The notes beneath the pieces are model-generated. The model made no database searches. It worked only from the letters and a program-made list of their open reading frames with translations, and was not told where the DNA came from. This document shows positions 1-7,834 of a stretch of 64,000 nucleotides of DNA, piece by piece. Position 1 is the stretch's first letter, and each line of letters opens with the position of its first letter. Both the position numbers and the translations under genes were made by a program. The DNA is taken from the NCBI RefSeq assembly GCF_014635085.1, contig NZ_BMCH01000010.1, positions 1-64,000 on the forward strand, in the 5' to 3' direction. The DNA comes from Asaia siamensis (GTDB lineage: Bacteria > Pseudomonadota > Alphaproteobacteria > Acetobacterales > Acetobacteraceae).

Positions 1-102
1 AGATCCTTTTCGCGTTCAGGGACGCAAACTCAGAGAAAGGGAGAAATGTCTGGGAGGGCTGATCGGCGCGGCGTTGAACGAGGCAAGCGCCGCCTCAGGC
101 TG

Positions 103-309
103 TCAGCGGTAGGATTGGGTCGGGAGGCTCTGGAGCCAGTGCTCGATATCGCCGGAGCGCCATCGGACGCGGCCTCCGCCTACCATGATCGGCAGCGGGA
201 TCTGGGAGCGCTTCATCAGGCGATAAATGCTCGATCGGCTGCGGTAGCCCGTCATGCGGAGCACATCATCGATCGTGAGGAGGAAAGCATGGGGGCCGGA
301 TTTATGCAT
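103..309 (-). CDS. AlpA-family excisionase-like regulator
   Basis: This is a 68-residue protein with the AlpA/MerR-like winged-helix pattern: TIDDVLRMTGYRSRSSIYRL (about residues 12-31) is the recognition helix region, followed by a basic GGGRVRWRSGDIEHWL stretch that is typical of phage and island AlpA proteins. Family members activate or repress integrase and excision genes in P4-like elements. It is near an integrase of the same strand, 1.3 kb away. A possible ribosome site (AGGATAG) lies about 6 bases before the ATG. The DNA target is not identifiable here. Confidence 0.8.
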   Translation of the reverse strand: MHKSGPHAFLLTIDDVLRMTGYRSRSSIYRLMKRSQIPLPIMVGGGRVRWRSGDIEHWLQSLPTQSYR

Positions 310-444
310 CGTGGTCTATCCTGTTTCGTTTGGAACGATGCCGACCCTATGAGGTGCAATCCGAGCTGTGTGAATTTAACCTTCCATTACCTCGTCAAAA
401 TAATAGTTAAATTATAAGTATTTGATTTTCAGATATTTTTTTGA

Positions 445-1596
445 TTATTTTATCTCGCGAGAGCCGTTGAACCTGATGATTCCTTCATAAATCCAACCAT
501 AGTTTTTCTCGTTATGCACAAAGCCTTTTACCCACTCGGTCGATTGGGAGTCTGTATTTAGGCCCATTTCATTGATTCGGTTTTCAGCTTTGGCTTGGCT
601 CAGTGCGGCCACACAGTCGGCAATCAGGCGACTTCCGACGGATCCGCCGTTCTCAGTGATCTTGGCGACCTCATGACAGGTTTGGAAGATGATCAGCCAC
701 TTCTCACGGTTTTCACCCGGCCACTTGCGTGACCGTTTTAATTGACGCGTTAAGTGAAGCCCTCGAAGGCTTTCAATCAGATCATTGCATTGCTCAGGAA
801 AGATAGACCGAAATTCCTCAAGCAGCCTGCCTTCTCTCGTAACAATATCGCTGCCTTGAATTAATTCCGCAGCATAGGCGGATGATTCTATCGCCGTATC
901 CGTGTCGCTGTGAGTTCCGTGACCTTCGAGTGCTACGTCCTCAAGAGCAATTTCAGTCGTCTCCTGCATGCCCTTCTGGACGTGTATCGAACCAATGTCT
1001 GGTCTATCTGTGGGATATTGACCACTAGGTATTTTGCGAACACGGATATCCCCAGAAAGCTTATCTCCAAATAGACACCAAAGCTCATGGCGTCGCTCTC
1101 TCACATCTGCTCCCCCGACAAGAAGCATGCGCCAAGGGCTATCCAACGGGTACGAGGGCATCTGCTTTCCGCCGATCGAAGCCTCCCACGAGCCATTTCT
1201 CAAGTCATCGAAAAGGCTCTCGATGACAGGGGGGATATTCCGATGTTCTGATAGTAGGCGCTTAGAAAGTGGAAATAAATATTGCGCAACTCTTCCGAAA
1301 TTAAAGGAAATAAAGACCATGATTAAAAGGAAAAGTATAACAACTACGAAATATGGAGAAGAAATATTTTTGAATCTATTCTCCGTTAAGTGATCAATAT
1401 ATGCAAAAATAGAAAAAGACAGGGCGAATCCTAGAAAAATAGATACGGGAATATATTTAGATTTTAATTTCGTTATTTCTTTTAGTGTTTTTTCTGTGTA
1501 TGTTTTTACAATCTTTTTCCCAGAAACAATGTCTCCCTGACCTACCCGCCTTGCAGCCTCGTTGTAGATATCATCTTCTTGATACTGATTATGCAT
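445..1596 (-). CDS. Hypothetical two-TM membrane protein, element cargo
   Basis: About 383 residues, family not recognised. An N-terminal cytoplasmic stretch of about 45 residues precedes two hydrophobic segments (roughly 47-67 and 81-99), then about 280 soluble residues. I start it at the ATG at 1,596, which overlaps the integrase stop region by 8 bases and suggests translational coupling; ATGs at 1,605 and 1,641 are possible too. Codon usage is A/T-richer than the core genes, especially around the membrane segments, which fits horizontal acquisition. Its position just behind the integrase marks it as cargo, possibly a defence or exclusion protein, but no motif shows a function. Confidence 0.6.
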   Translation of the reverse strand: MHNQYQEDDIYNEAARRVGQGDIVSGKKIVKTYTEKTLKEITKLKSKYIPVSIFLGFALSFSIFAYIDHLTENRFKNISSPYFVVVILFLLIMVFISFNFGRVAQYLFPLSKRLLSEHRNIPPVIESLFDDLRNGSWEASIGGKQMPSYPLDSPWRMLLVGGADVRERRHELWCLFGDKLSGDIRVRKIPSGQYPTDRPDIGSIHVQKGMQETTEIALEDVALEGHGTHSDTDTAIESSAYAAELIQGSDIVTREGRLLEEFRSIFPEQCNDLIESLRGLHLTRQLKRSRKWPGENREKWLIIFQTCHEVAKITENGGSVGSRLIADCVAALSQAKAENRINEMGLNTDSQSTEWVKGFVHNEKNYGWIYEGIIRFNGSREIK

Positions 1597-2755
1597 GATC
1601 AGCATTTTCCGCTGTACCTGAGGCATAATCACCCCAAGCATCCATCATGACACGCCGTTTTTCTAACAAGTTTCCCCGGCGATAAGCGGCCTCAACTTTG
1701 TTTCCGATCGCATGAGCCAAGGCCATTTCGGCGATATCGCCATCAAAGGTGGTTTCTTCTGCAACCCAGTCGCGGAAAGACGATCGAAAGCCATGCGGAA
1801 CGGCTTCGATCTTGGCGTCTCGACAGATTTTAGTCAGCGTCATATCCGACAGGGGCCTCGCCCCTCGTTGCCCTGGAAAGACCAGAGGACTCCGCGCCTC
1901 CCGATAGGTCGCAGCTTTCTGTAGCAGAGCAAGTGCCGGCGGCGAGAGGGGGATGACATGCACCCGGCCGGCCTTCATGCGCTCGGCCGGGATAGTCCAG
2001 AGAGAGTTCTCGGAATCAATCTCATCCCACGTTGCGCCCCGGATCTCGCCAGAGCGCGTTGCCGTGAGGATTGAGAGGGACAGCGCTAAGCGACCGATCG
2101 AATCACCGTCTTGGAGATAAGCCAGAAATTGCGGCACCTCAGCATAGGGCAATGCTGCATGATGAACGGGCTTGGATTTGATTCGCGGGAGAGATTTGTC
2201 CATTGCTGCGAGCGGCAACGGTAAGGTTCGGTAGCCTTTGCCAATAGCCCAATCCACGACGCTGCCAATGCGCTGACGGACCCGGCGCGCTGTTTCGGGC
2301 TTCTCAAGCCAGATTGGTGCAACAACATCGCGCGCATGGTGCCCGTCGAGCTCTGAAATGGAGAGGTCACCAATGATGGGAAAGGCATAGCGCTCCAGCG
2401 TGGACAACCACTGAGCGCGGTGTTTCTGATTTTTCCAGCTCGCCTTGTTCTCGGCGGAGACCAGAGAGACGGCTTCGCGGAATGTAGGAATCCCGGCCTC
2501 TTTTCGGCGCTCTGAGACAGGATCAATTCCGACCTCGACCTGCATCCGTGTTTTAACAGCACGCTCCCGAGCAAGAGCCAAAGGCACCTTCTTGACGCTG
2601 CCTAATCCGATATCCCGTCGCTTGCCGTTCTTCTGAACTCTGCAAACCCAAGATTTGCTGCCTGACGGCGTCACGACGAGATAAAGCCCATCGCCATCTC
2701 CGTAGCGTCCAGGCTCTTTAGTGGCTTTTACAGAGGTCGCTGATAACCGGCCCAT
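1589..2755 (-). CDS. Tyrosine integrase (P4/DUF4102 type)
   Basis: A 388-residue site-specific recombinase that would integrate or excise the left element by strand exchange at a tRNA 3' end. The N-terminus (GDGLYLVVTPSGSKSW, about 21-36) is the DUF4102-type arm-binding domain of P4-like integrases. The catalytic domain shows Arg234 (TATRSGE), Lys261, His321-x-x-Arg324 (PHGFRSS), His348 and nucleophile Tyr358 (EAAYRRG), a full set. It lies beside the partial tRNA-Ser repeat at 2,891, as expected for a tRNA-targeting enzyme. It appears intact. Confidence 0.93.
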   Translation of the reverse strand: MGRLSATSVKATKEPGRYGDGDGLYLVVTPSGSKSWVCRVQKNGKRRDIGLGSVKKVPLALARERAVKTRMQVEVGIDPVSERRKEAGIPTFREAVSLVSAENKASWKNQKHRAQWLSTLERYAFPIIGDLSISELDGHHARDVVAPIWLEKPETARRVRQRIGSVVDWAIGKGYRTLPLPLAAMDKSLPRIKSKPVHHAALPYAEVPQFLAYLQDGDSIGRLALSLSILTATRSGEIRGATWDEIDSENSLWTIPAERMKAGRVHVIPLSPPALALLQKAATYREARSPLVFPGQRGARPLSDMTLTKICRDAKIEAVPHGFRSSFRDWVAEETTFDGDIAEMALAHAIGNKVEAAYRRGNLLEKRRVMMDAWGDYASGTAENADHA

Positions 2756-2759
2756 CTAT

Positions 2760-2790
2760 TCCCACACTCCATACCACGCGCGCTGTGGGA
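2760..2790. promoter_or_regulatory. Inverted repeat upstream of left integrase
   Basis: TCCCACA at 2,760-2,766 pairs with TGTGGGA at 2,784-2,790 across 17 bases. It starts 5 bases upstream of the integrase start codon, on its 5' side, so it could be an operator or a leader hairpin that limits integrase expression. No regulator is assigned; seven-base arms could also occur by chance. Confidence 0.3.
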
Positions 2791-2890
2791 TACGGTGCAT
2801 TTTGATGAGTCGGGATGCAACACCAAATGAGAGGATATCCGCAGAAATCCGCTACTTGTGGTGCGAGTTCAAGCTAGATTGTAAAGGGGG

Positions 2891-2914
2891 GTGGCGGAGA
2901 GAGTGGGATTCGAA
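2891..2914. repeat. att direct repeat, partial tRNA-Ser 3' end
   Basis: These 24 bases are identical to 16,491-16,514 and in the same orientation. They correspond to the encoded CCA, the 3' half of the acceptor stem and part of the T arm of the tRNA-Ser gene on the minus strand. Beyond base 24 the two copies diverge. This is the attachment-site duplication left when an element integrates into a tRNA gene: the right boundary of the left element and the left boundary of the 13.6-kb element. Confidence 0.9.
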
Positions 2915-2934
2915 TCGGTTCCGATTCGTTTTTT
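2911..2934 (+). terminator. Rho-independent terminator-like palindrome at att
   Basis: CGAATCGG (2,911-2,918), two bases, then CCGATTCG (2,921-2,928) form a perfect 8-base inverted repeat followed by six T (2,929-2,934). Its left arm begins inside the att repeat. It would insulate the two elements from plus-strand read-through. The two-base loop means the real RNA stem would be somewhat shorter. Confidence 0.55.
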
Positions 2935-3104
2935 CTCCAGGTCACAAACTCGAAAAACGGCTGAAAACTGCGGCTTTCACAAAACCCTTCAAGTGGGTAT
3001 GGGGTGGGAGTTTGGAGAAAGGTTGTGGGGAAATCAAGAGGTCTTTTTTGATGGTGGGGATTCTATCGAGTTTCCGAAAATCATGACCTCAATGCGCCAC
3101 AACC

Positions 3105-3659
3105 TCAGGACGCTGTAACCCTTTGAATGGTTCTCAGGCCGACCCCATACTCTTTGGCTAAAGCAGTCCCGGTCTCTTCTCCGTAGCGTCTGCGGATAGC
3201 TTCCTGAGCTTGTCTGCTGAGCTTGGGTTTCCTGCCCATTTTGACGCCACTCTCCATGGCTCTCTTCCTGCCAGATTGGGTACGGTCGATGATGAGGGCG
3301 CGTTCGAACTCGGCGAAAGAGGCAAGGAGGTTCATCGTTAGGCTTCCCATCATGTCATCTCTGATGGTGCCAACCCCTTGGATGGTTATCGCGATACCCT
3401 GCTGTCTGATATTCTGGAGGACGGTCAGGATGTCGAGGGTGGATCTTCCGAGTCTGTCGAGCTTCATGACGACCAGTTCGTCACCTGTCTGGAGCTTCTT
3501 CAGCAATTTCGCGAATTGTGGTCTGTCGTCAGATTTCACGGCGCCGGAAATCTTCTCCTTGAAGATGTTGGTCCTTGAGACTCCCAAGGCCATCAAGGCG
3601 TCTTCCTGTTCCTGTAAATCCTGTCCTAAAGTCGATACTCTGCAATAGCCATATTTCAT
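3105..3659 (-). CDS. Serine recombinase (resolvase/invertase), first copy
   Basis: A 184-residue small serine recombinase. The catalytic domain begins YCRVSTLGQD with nucleophile Ser9, carries the KLDRLGRS motif and the FAEFERALI helix, and ends in a helix-turn-helix (about 145-184: AKEYGVGLRTIQRV). Such enzymes resolve cointegrates or invert segments at res sites. A perfect 15-base inverted repeat lies 66-105 bases upstream of its start codon and may be its site. It is a clearly different sequence from the recombinase at 7,075-7,635. The two flank one large ATPase gene, all in the same orientation. Confidence 0.92.
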   Translation of the reverse strand: MKYGYCRVSTLGQDLQEQEDALMALGVSRTNIFKEKISGAVKSDDRPQFAKLLKKLQTGDELVVMKLDRLGRSTLDILTVLQNIRQQGIAITIQGVGTIRDDMMGSLTMNLLASFAEFERALIIDRTQSGRKRAMESGVKMGRKPKLSRQAQEAIRRRYGEETGTALAKEYGVGLRTIQRVTAS

Positions 3660-3724
3660 ACAATTCCCCTTATAGTTTTGGCGGGGATTTATGGCGGTTC
3701 ATTTTCGGCTGTTTTCTGCGGTTT

Positions 3725-3764
3725 TATAATACCGCCATATTTCCCAATCTATGGCGGTATTATA
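3725..3764. repeat. Perfect 15-base inverted repeat, possible res site
   Basis: Arms of 15 bases at 3,725-3,739 and 3,750-3,764 are perfect complements (core TATAATACCGCC and its reverse) with a 10-base spacer. A third half-site-like ATGGCGG lies at 3,691-3,697. It sits between the 3' end of the ATPase gene and the start of the recombinase. The minus-strand RNA would fold here but no T-run follows, so a recombination site or autoregulatory operator fits better than a terminator. Confidence 0.55.
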
Positions 3765-3804
3765 GCACAGTCTTAAGAAGGTATGTTGCTGAGCAAAAGC
3801 ACGA

Positions 3805-6636
3805 TCATTTTGCGTATTTGCGTGATCTCAAGGCGAAAGCGGACATACCACCTTCCATAATTTTTGTGATCTCGTCTCGAACAACTGGTGTTTCGATGGC
3901 GCCATCTATTTCTACTCTAATTTTGGCAGCGCTAGCTGGAGCTCGATCTTCAGGCGCAGTCGCTCTCATGACAATTATCTTGTCGGCGTCACCATTCACA
4001 ACGAGATTTGAATTATGTGTGGCGAAGATTAGTTGGCGGGTGGTCTTTGATGTTCGAATTAAGCGCACAATTTCCATCATTACTCGATTGTCGAGATCAT
4101 CTTCTGGTTGGTCGATGATAAGGGTTCCTGCTTCTTGCCGGAGCAGTAATCTTAATAATGCTGATGCTTGCTGACCTGGAGACGCTTTCTCGAATTGTAT
4201 ACTTTGGCCTTCATTTATGTACGTAAGTGTGATGCTGTCGCGAGGAGTTGCACAAATAACCGAGGTTAGTGTATTTTCATTGATATTAGAGTAGACCTTT
4301 GCTGCTTGTTGGTCTGTTAGTGTGCCTGCCCCATCAGAAAATACACGTTTGACTGCTTCCGCAATTGCGGGAGGGGCTTCGGGCGGACTGCCTGCCATAA
4401 TTTTCAAATGGTATATCTCTAGAAGTTGCATGCACACTGTTTCCCAATTGGGAGCATCTACCTCCGCGTACATAGAAGCGACCCACTCCTTGCAACGTTC
4501 TTCTGGATCACGAAATCTACTGTTTTCCAAAAGTGCGCAGAGCGCTGCAATACAATCGGCTGGGCGTTTATCTCGAGAAGTACGTGCGTTTAACGCGCCG
4601 TCGGACTTCTCAGCAATTTGCATAGCAGAGCTTCTCAAAATCCCCAGGCGTTCGCCGACAAGTCGCATGAGTTCTTGTCTAGAGCTATCGAACTCTTCCT
4701 GAGCGAGGCTCTTATCCCGCACACTGTTAGCTGCCCGGGTTTGATTTTCGAGTGCTATCTTTAATTGTGAGGCTAGCTGCTCGTTTTCAGATATTAGCGC
4801 TTTATGCTGAAATTGGCGTGATTTATATTGCTCGTATTTGACATTGAAAGCAATCTTTTCTGTCGAAAACTGACTTTCGAATGCTTGTCTTACAGACTCA
4901 ATGTTTCGCAGTTCTTGAAGGATGCCATCCGAGAACCCTTTTATTCTGTCCTGTAGCCCCCCGAGAGCCAAGAGCATCTGAGGTAGATTAGAAAACGGTA
5001 AAGTCTCATGTTCAGAGGTTATAAACTGGGGGGGGGTCCACTTGGAGATTCTTTCGATTTCTGCTGCTTGGGTAGAGATCGAGTTTTTGAGATCCGACAG
5101 ATAATTTTGCCCCCGATCAAAACGCCTCGCATCTTCCATAGTGTCAATGTCTTCACGTTTAACGCCTTCTCTTCCGAGTTGGCTGGCGACCGATTCGATA
5201 CGTCTTTGTAGATCGGATACTGTTATATCAGCATTTTCTAGCTCGACTAATGATTGCCAGTAGGATGCTAAGTTAATGATGGCAGCCGAAACTCGGCGCT
5301 TGGAACTGACGAGAGCAGAATCCAAGCGCTGTCTGGTCTCTATAGACTCGGCTGCGGCAATCATCGTGATGTTGTCGGCCGCCGTAGCGGGGTCTACCAT
5401 AGTGGTGGACAACTCTTTTTGATGGAATGTCCGTGCAGGAAAGCGTTTCTGTGCCGAAGTGACAGTATAGTTTTCTGTAATTCCTGAGATTGTGACGGAT
5501 ATTTCTTCAGGCTTATCTCCACGCCTGAGCCAAATCTCTTGCACGCCTGAGCGTTCGATTGTCACGCGCACCCAGCCATTAGCTAGTGTATCGTGGATTA
5601 ATGCAGCTTCGCGCTCACGACGTCGTGGCCCCTTGCTGTCGGAGCTGGTTCGATCATTTTCCGACTTGCCCAATCCAAAAGCAAGATATTCTAGTATGGC
5701 GCTTTTACCTGATCCACGTCCGCCAATGAAGCTATTGAATCCCTCATTAAAAACAATAGTTATTGGATCTGTGCCAGTCAGGGTCGATTTTACTTCAAGT
5801 TCAATTATCCGCTCAGAGGGGGTGTTGGGTCTCGAGTATGAAATGCGCGCCTCGTCGGCAAGAAATGCTTGCCTTAGTGCTTCTATCGAACGTTCGCCCA
5901 ATCGCATCCAGCACTCATAAAGACCGAGCCGATCCCATGAGGCGCGTTTATTATCTCCAGTGACCACAATTGCCCTGCGTTTATCCCCCCAATCTGGTTG
6001 ACGCCCTTGAATCTTGGCGAGAGTTCCTGCCGTTAGATCTTCGAACGGGCATTCGACGTACACAGCGTCGATGGGCAAATCTTTCGCTCGCGCAGCGAAA
6101 CCTTGAGAGTTAAGCGATTTGTGCGCTGATTCATTGCTAAAATGAGGTAGTAAAATTAGATTCGAGGCGACTAATGTATCCTCTGATACACGCTCAAAGA
6201 GCTCGGCGACGGTAAGCCCGCATTCACGTGTCTGCGCTGTTTTTTCACTACTGTCAGCGCTGGCTGTCACTGAGCTCAGTTTAGTCAGAAATCTCTGAAG
6301 TATAGCATGGTCTGTATTCGGATCGAAAAGTGCCAAACATTGCACTGCATCTCGGCACGTCACCTCGATGCCCGGTAATACAAGCAGTCGTCCATCGGCC
6401 TCCGCGGCATCACGAATATACGGGAGGAATGCTATGTCATGATGGTCTGTTACAGCTACAATAGACAGAGAGCGCTCTATAGCGGCCGTCACAAAGCTTT
6501 GTGCCCAATCCCGCCGAGCTTGTTCACTCGCAGGATCTCCTCCTGGCAGTGCGGGTGAACCTGCCCACCCACGATCCCTCGGAGTATGGCATTGGAGATC
6601 GACTCGATGCCAAATGGCGCCAGGATGGGTAGACAT
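3805..6636 (-). CDS. PHP-domain plus SMC-like ATPase (TrlF-type)
   Basis: About 943 residues. The N-terminal 260 residues are a PHP phosphoesterase-like domain: DLQCHT (13-18), TDHHD (63-67), GIEVT (89-93) and a later LLPHFS histidine. An ABC/SMC-type ATPase follows, with Walker A GGRGSGKS (about 305-312), a long helical middle likely to form a coiled coil (about 430-670), SPGQQ signature (about 819), Walker B LIIDQPEDD (about 839) and H-loop FATHNS (about 864). This matches proteins named TrlF-family ATPases, often found on islands and suspected of anti-phage roles. The start at 6,636 is chosen because GGAG lies 7 bases before it; the longer frame to 6,663 lacks this. The first PHP histidine is Gln15. 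Function is inferred, not shown. Confidence 0.8.
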   Translation of the reverse strand: MSTHPGAIWHRVDLQCHTPRDRGWAGSPALPGGDPASEQARRDWAQSFVTAAIERSLSIVAVTDHHDIAFLPYIRDAAEADGRLLVLPGIEVTCRDAVQCLALFDPNTDHAILQRFLTKLSSVTASADSSEKTAQTRECGLTVAELFERVSEDTLVASNLILLPHFSNESAHKSLNSQGFAARAKDLPIDAVYVECPFEDLTAGTLAKIQGRQPDWGDKRRAIVVTGDNKRASWDRLGLYECWMRLGERSIEALRQAFLADEARISYSRPNTPSERIIELEVKSTLTGTDPITIVFNEGFNSFIGGRGSGKSAILEYLAFGLGKSENDRTSSDSKGPRRREREAALIHDTLANGWVRVTIERSGVQEIWLRRGDKPEEISVTISGITENYTVTSAQKRFPARTFHQKELSTTMVDPATAADNITMIAAAESIETRQRLDSALVSSKRRVSAAIINLASYWQSLVELENADITVSDLQRRIESVASQLGREGVKREDIDTMEDARRFDRGQNYLSDLKNSISTQAAEIERISKWTPPQFITSEHETLPFSNLPQMLLALGGLQDRIKGFSDGILQELRNIESVRQAFESQFSTEKIAFNVKYEQYKSRQFQHKALISENEQLASQLKIALENQTRAANSVRDKSLAQEEFDSSRQELMRLVGERLGILRSSAMQIAEKSDGALNARTSRDKRPADCIAALCALLENSRFRDPEERCKEWVASMYAEVDAPNWETVCMQLLEIYHLKIMAGSPPEAPPAIAEAVKRVFSDGAGTLTDQQAAKVYSNINENTLTSVICATPRDSITLTYINEGQSIQFEKASPGQQASALLRLLLRQEAGTLIIDQPEDDLDNRVMMEIVRLIRTSKTTRQLIFATHNSNLVVNGDADKIIVMRATAPEDRAPASAAKIRVEIDGAIETPVVRDEITKIMEGGMSAFALRSRKYAK

Positions 6637-7074
6637 TTTGATGCTCCGCACTTTCTCATGCAATGCGCTGTACTAAAGACTACAGTCTAAGACCGTGGCA
6701 ATGGGTAGATGTTAGAGTCTGCTTGGAAAGTGCGTTTGAGTTTCTATAAATGGTCAAATGAGTCGTTTGGCTTTCGCGTGGAAGCATGAGTTGCAGTTAT
6801 GTTGTGACGGTCAGCTGCACGATGGTTGCGCCGGGAATACTCATCAGGCGACTTCCCAAACAGGCTCCTAGGCGTCCCCTGCAGAAGGAGACCGCCAAGG
6901 TATTTCACCTCAATTGATCGAATTGTTGGAGATGAGAGTTCTGTATCTGAGTTCGAGCTTCAAACTAAGCCCGCCATTTTTCCGTCCCAAAAACACCTGT
7001 TTTGGGAATAGTCCATTTTTGCATGGCTGTGAATCCGGTCATGCACTTATGGGACGGGGTTTGTGATACGGTTT
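6637..7074. other. Gene-free stretch with hairpins
   Basis: No convincing gene lies here; a 61-codon plus-strand frame at 6,826 has no recognisable content. Two inverted repeats stand near its right end, downstream of the second serine recombinase: TCCCAAAA (6,985-6,992) with TTTTGGGA (7,000-7,007), and TGCATG (7,020-7,025) with CATGCA (7,040-7,045). They could be terminators for the recombinase or parts of a recombination site. The rest probably holds the promoter of the PHP/ATPase gene, but no clear -35/-10 pair was picked out. Confidence 0.5.
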
Positions 7075-7635
7075 TCAGGAGTTCATCGCCCTCCATGCGG
7101 TCATCTTGGAGACGTGCAGGAGCTTCGCCACCTCTCGTGCTGACAGCCCCTGCGCCTTGAGGCGTCTGGCCTGAGCGAGGTCTTCCTCGGGCAGGGAAGG
7201 GCGCCTTCCTAGACGTGTTCCTTTCGCCTTTGCAGTCTCCAGTCCAGACAGCACACGCTCACGAATGATGTTGCGCTCGAACTCCGCAAAGCCTGCAAGA
7301 AGCAAGAGGAACAGCTTGCCTCCGGCGCCTGATGTGTCGATGCCGAGGTTGAGGATACGGACCGCCACGCCTCGCTTTTTCAGCACATCGATGAGAGTCA
7401 GCACGTCCAGTGCATTGCGCCCGAGCCTGTCCAGCTTGGCGACAATCAGCGTGTCTCCTGCATGAAGCTTTCGCACCAGTCGCTTGAGCGCCGGTCGTGT
7501 CTTCCATGAGGTCGCTCCCGAGATGGTCTCGGTTACGATGCTGTCTTCGCTCACGCCTTCACGGAGCAGGTCGCTCACCTGATTGTCTGTCTGTTGTCGC
7601 GATGTGCTTACCCTCGCATAGCCATATTTTCCCAT
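7075..7635 (-). CDS. Serine recombinase (resolvase/invertase), second copy
   Basis: A 186-residue small serine recombinase with YARVSTSRQQ (nucleophile Ser10), AKLDRLGRN, a FAEFERNII helix and a C-terminal helix-turn-helix (LSAREVAKLLHVSKMTAWRA, about 164-183). It is the same family as the enzyme at 3,105-3,659 but differs widely in sequence, so this is not a recent duplication. It closes the right side of the PHP/ATPase unit. Whether it acts on the element, on a former transposon or on a plasmid cointegrate cannot be read from the sequence. Confidence 0.92.
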   Translation of the reverse strand: MGKYGYARVSTSRQQTDNQVSDLLREGVSEDSIVTETISGATSWKTRPALKRLVRKLHAGDTLIVAKLDRLGRNALDVLTLIDVLKKRGVAVRILNLGIDTSGAGGKLFLLLLAGFAEFERNIIRERVLSGLETAKAKGTRLGRRPSLPEEDLAQARRLKAQGLSAREVAKLLHVSKMTAWRAMNS

Positions 7636-7779
7636 ATCCCCGTCCTGTCATTGCGGGACAGCTTTTCGGTACGTCTGCACCCGGTTTCGCCATCCTCCCA
7701 TTATCGTAACAGAATCAGGTGTTTACGGGATATCCTGGGGGCAGGTTCAGCACTGCACAGGGTGTGTGACAGCCTCGTT

Positions 7780-7822
7780 CCCTCCGGAATGAGCGTCTGT
7801 TTTTCCCCTGTTTATCGGAGGG
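7780..7822 (+). promoter_or_regulatory. Inverted repeat covering a ribosome binding site
   Basis: CCCTCCG (7,780-7,786) is the exact complement of CGGAGGG (7,816-7,822). The right arm contains GGAGGGG, the likely ribosome binding site of the gene at 7,835. If both are in the transcript, pairing would hide the site and lower translation. The 29-base loop contains a T-rich stretch. Only the complementarity is seen; regulation is inferred. Confidence 0.35.
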
Positions 7823-7834
7823 GATGCACCTGGC

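Larger units (their letters stand above)
1..2914. mobile_element. Left integrated element (partial)
   Basis: Visible genes are an AlpA-type regulator, a two-TM membrane protein and a tyrosine integrase, all on the minus strand. The integrase start codon lies about 135 bases from a 24-base copy of the tRNA-Ser 3' end (2,891-2,914), the same arrangement as the complete element to the right. The intergenic DNA is A/T-rich. The left boundary lies outside the window, so its size and cargo are unknown. A single composite island is the alternative to a tandem pair. Confidence 0.6.
2756..3104. other. Junction between the two elements, no gene
   Basis: No protein gene is supported in these 349 bases. 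They hold an inverted repeat just upstream of the left integrase (2,760-2,766 with 2,784-2,790), the 24-base tRNA-Ser repeat (2,891-2,914), a palindrome followed by six T (2,911-2,934), and about 170 bases of unremarkable sequence before the first serine recombinase. Short plus-strand reading frames run across the att repeat but have no ribosome site and look spurious. Confidence 0.6.

Noticed and set aside
46-417. Plus-strand 123-codon frame
   Set aside because: It is antisense to the AlpA-type gene, has no recognisable content and is an overlap shadow.
6826-7011. Small plus-strand frame between the ATPase and second recombinase
   Set aside because: Composition and content look random, and hairpins cross its end.
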